Assembly: GCA_019114015.1 (NCBI GenBank)
Contig: DXGG01000205.1
Location: 1-5,947 of the forward strand
Source of the DNA: Candidatus Onthomorpha intestinigallinarum
Lineage (GTDB): Bacteria; Bacteroidota; Bacteroidia; Bacteroidales; P3
Direction of reading: 5' to 3'
DNA: 5,947 bases
Position numbers and translations under genes: made by a program. Every line of letters starts with the position of its first letter. Position 1 is the first letter of the stretch. The notes beneath the pieces are model-generated. The model saw nothing but the letters and a program-made list of their open reading frames with translations. It did no database searches and had not been told where the DNA came from. Of the stretch, positions 5,849 to 5,947 are shown piece after piece.

Positions 5849-5947
5849 GTGAATATGTATTTTGTTCCTCCGTTACCGTATCTTTCCGCTTTAATAACTG
5901 TTCGGAAAGGCAGCTCGCCCATTTCCTTTATCTGGTCTAACACTGAC
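5845..5947 (-). CDS. C-terminal end of an upstream gene (partial)
   Basis: The last 33 codons of a gene entering from the right edge are visible, ending ELPFRTVIKAERYGNGGTKY plus three residues. Its TGA overlaps the ATG of the next gene as ATGA (5845-5848), so both are in one operon. A GGAGG sits 18 bases before that ATG, rather far for a normal ribosome site. The stretch is too short to name the protein; position suggests a phage-type gene. Confidence 0.7.
   Translation of the reverse strand, partial: SVLDQIKEMGELPFRTVIKAERYGNGGTKYIFT

Noticed and set aside
1..5947. CRISPR array, tRNA or rRNA genes
   Set aside because: No regularly spaced repeats and no tRNA- or rRNA-like segments were seen on either strand.

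Overview
The window most likely comes from a member of the Bacteroidota (Bacteroides, Parabacteroides or Prevotella type). It is moderately AT-rich, and genes lack strong Shine-Dalgarno sequences. Several upstream regions carry the Bacteroidota -7 promoter element TAnnTTTG, and the protein families are ones common in gut Bacteroidota accessory DNA. This rests on sequence feel and family knowledge, not on a database match.

Layout from left to right. A complete minus-strand gene (92-1276) encodes an AAA_14/DUF4143-type ATPase. A set of repeated TTTACTCA-like words lies over its probable promoter. Next comes about 1 kb (1277-2339) with no intact gene: a plus-strand -7 promoter element, a 21-codon ORF followed by a hairpin, scattered coding-like pieces, and a strong bidirectional terminator at 2292-2328. 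A DUF2971 family gene follows on the minus strand (2340-3311). Divergent from it is a short plus-strand ORF (3345-3563) of unknown function. It runs tail-to-tail into a minus-strand KOW-like small gene (3527-3759) whose reading frame is broken by a single missing base. An IS1595/ISXO2-type transposase (3981-4940, plus) follows, with a hairpin ending one base before its start codon. A large terminator-like hairpin separates it from a convergent minus-strand pair. One is a phage-type protein with a C-terminal carbohydrate-binding-like region (5129-5848). The other is the last 33 codons of an upstream gene overlapping it by ATGA (5845-5947).

The region looks like accessory DNA: an ATPase gene, a DUF2971 gene, decayed genes, an IS transposase and a phage-like operon end. 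I see no sign that the genes form one pathway. The only clear operon is the phage-like pair at the right edge. I did not find a convincing new system. The best leads are the operator-like repeats before the ATPase gene, the frameshifted KOW-like gene next to the transposase, the divergent DUF2971/small-ORF pair, and the start-codon hairpin of the transposase.
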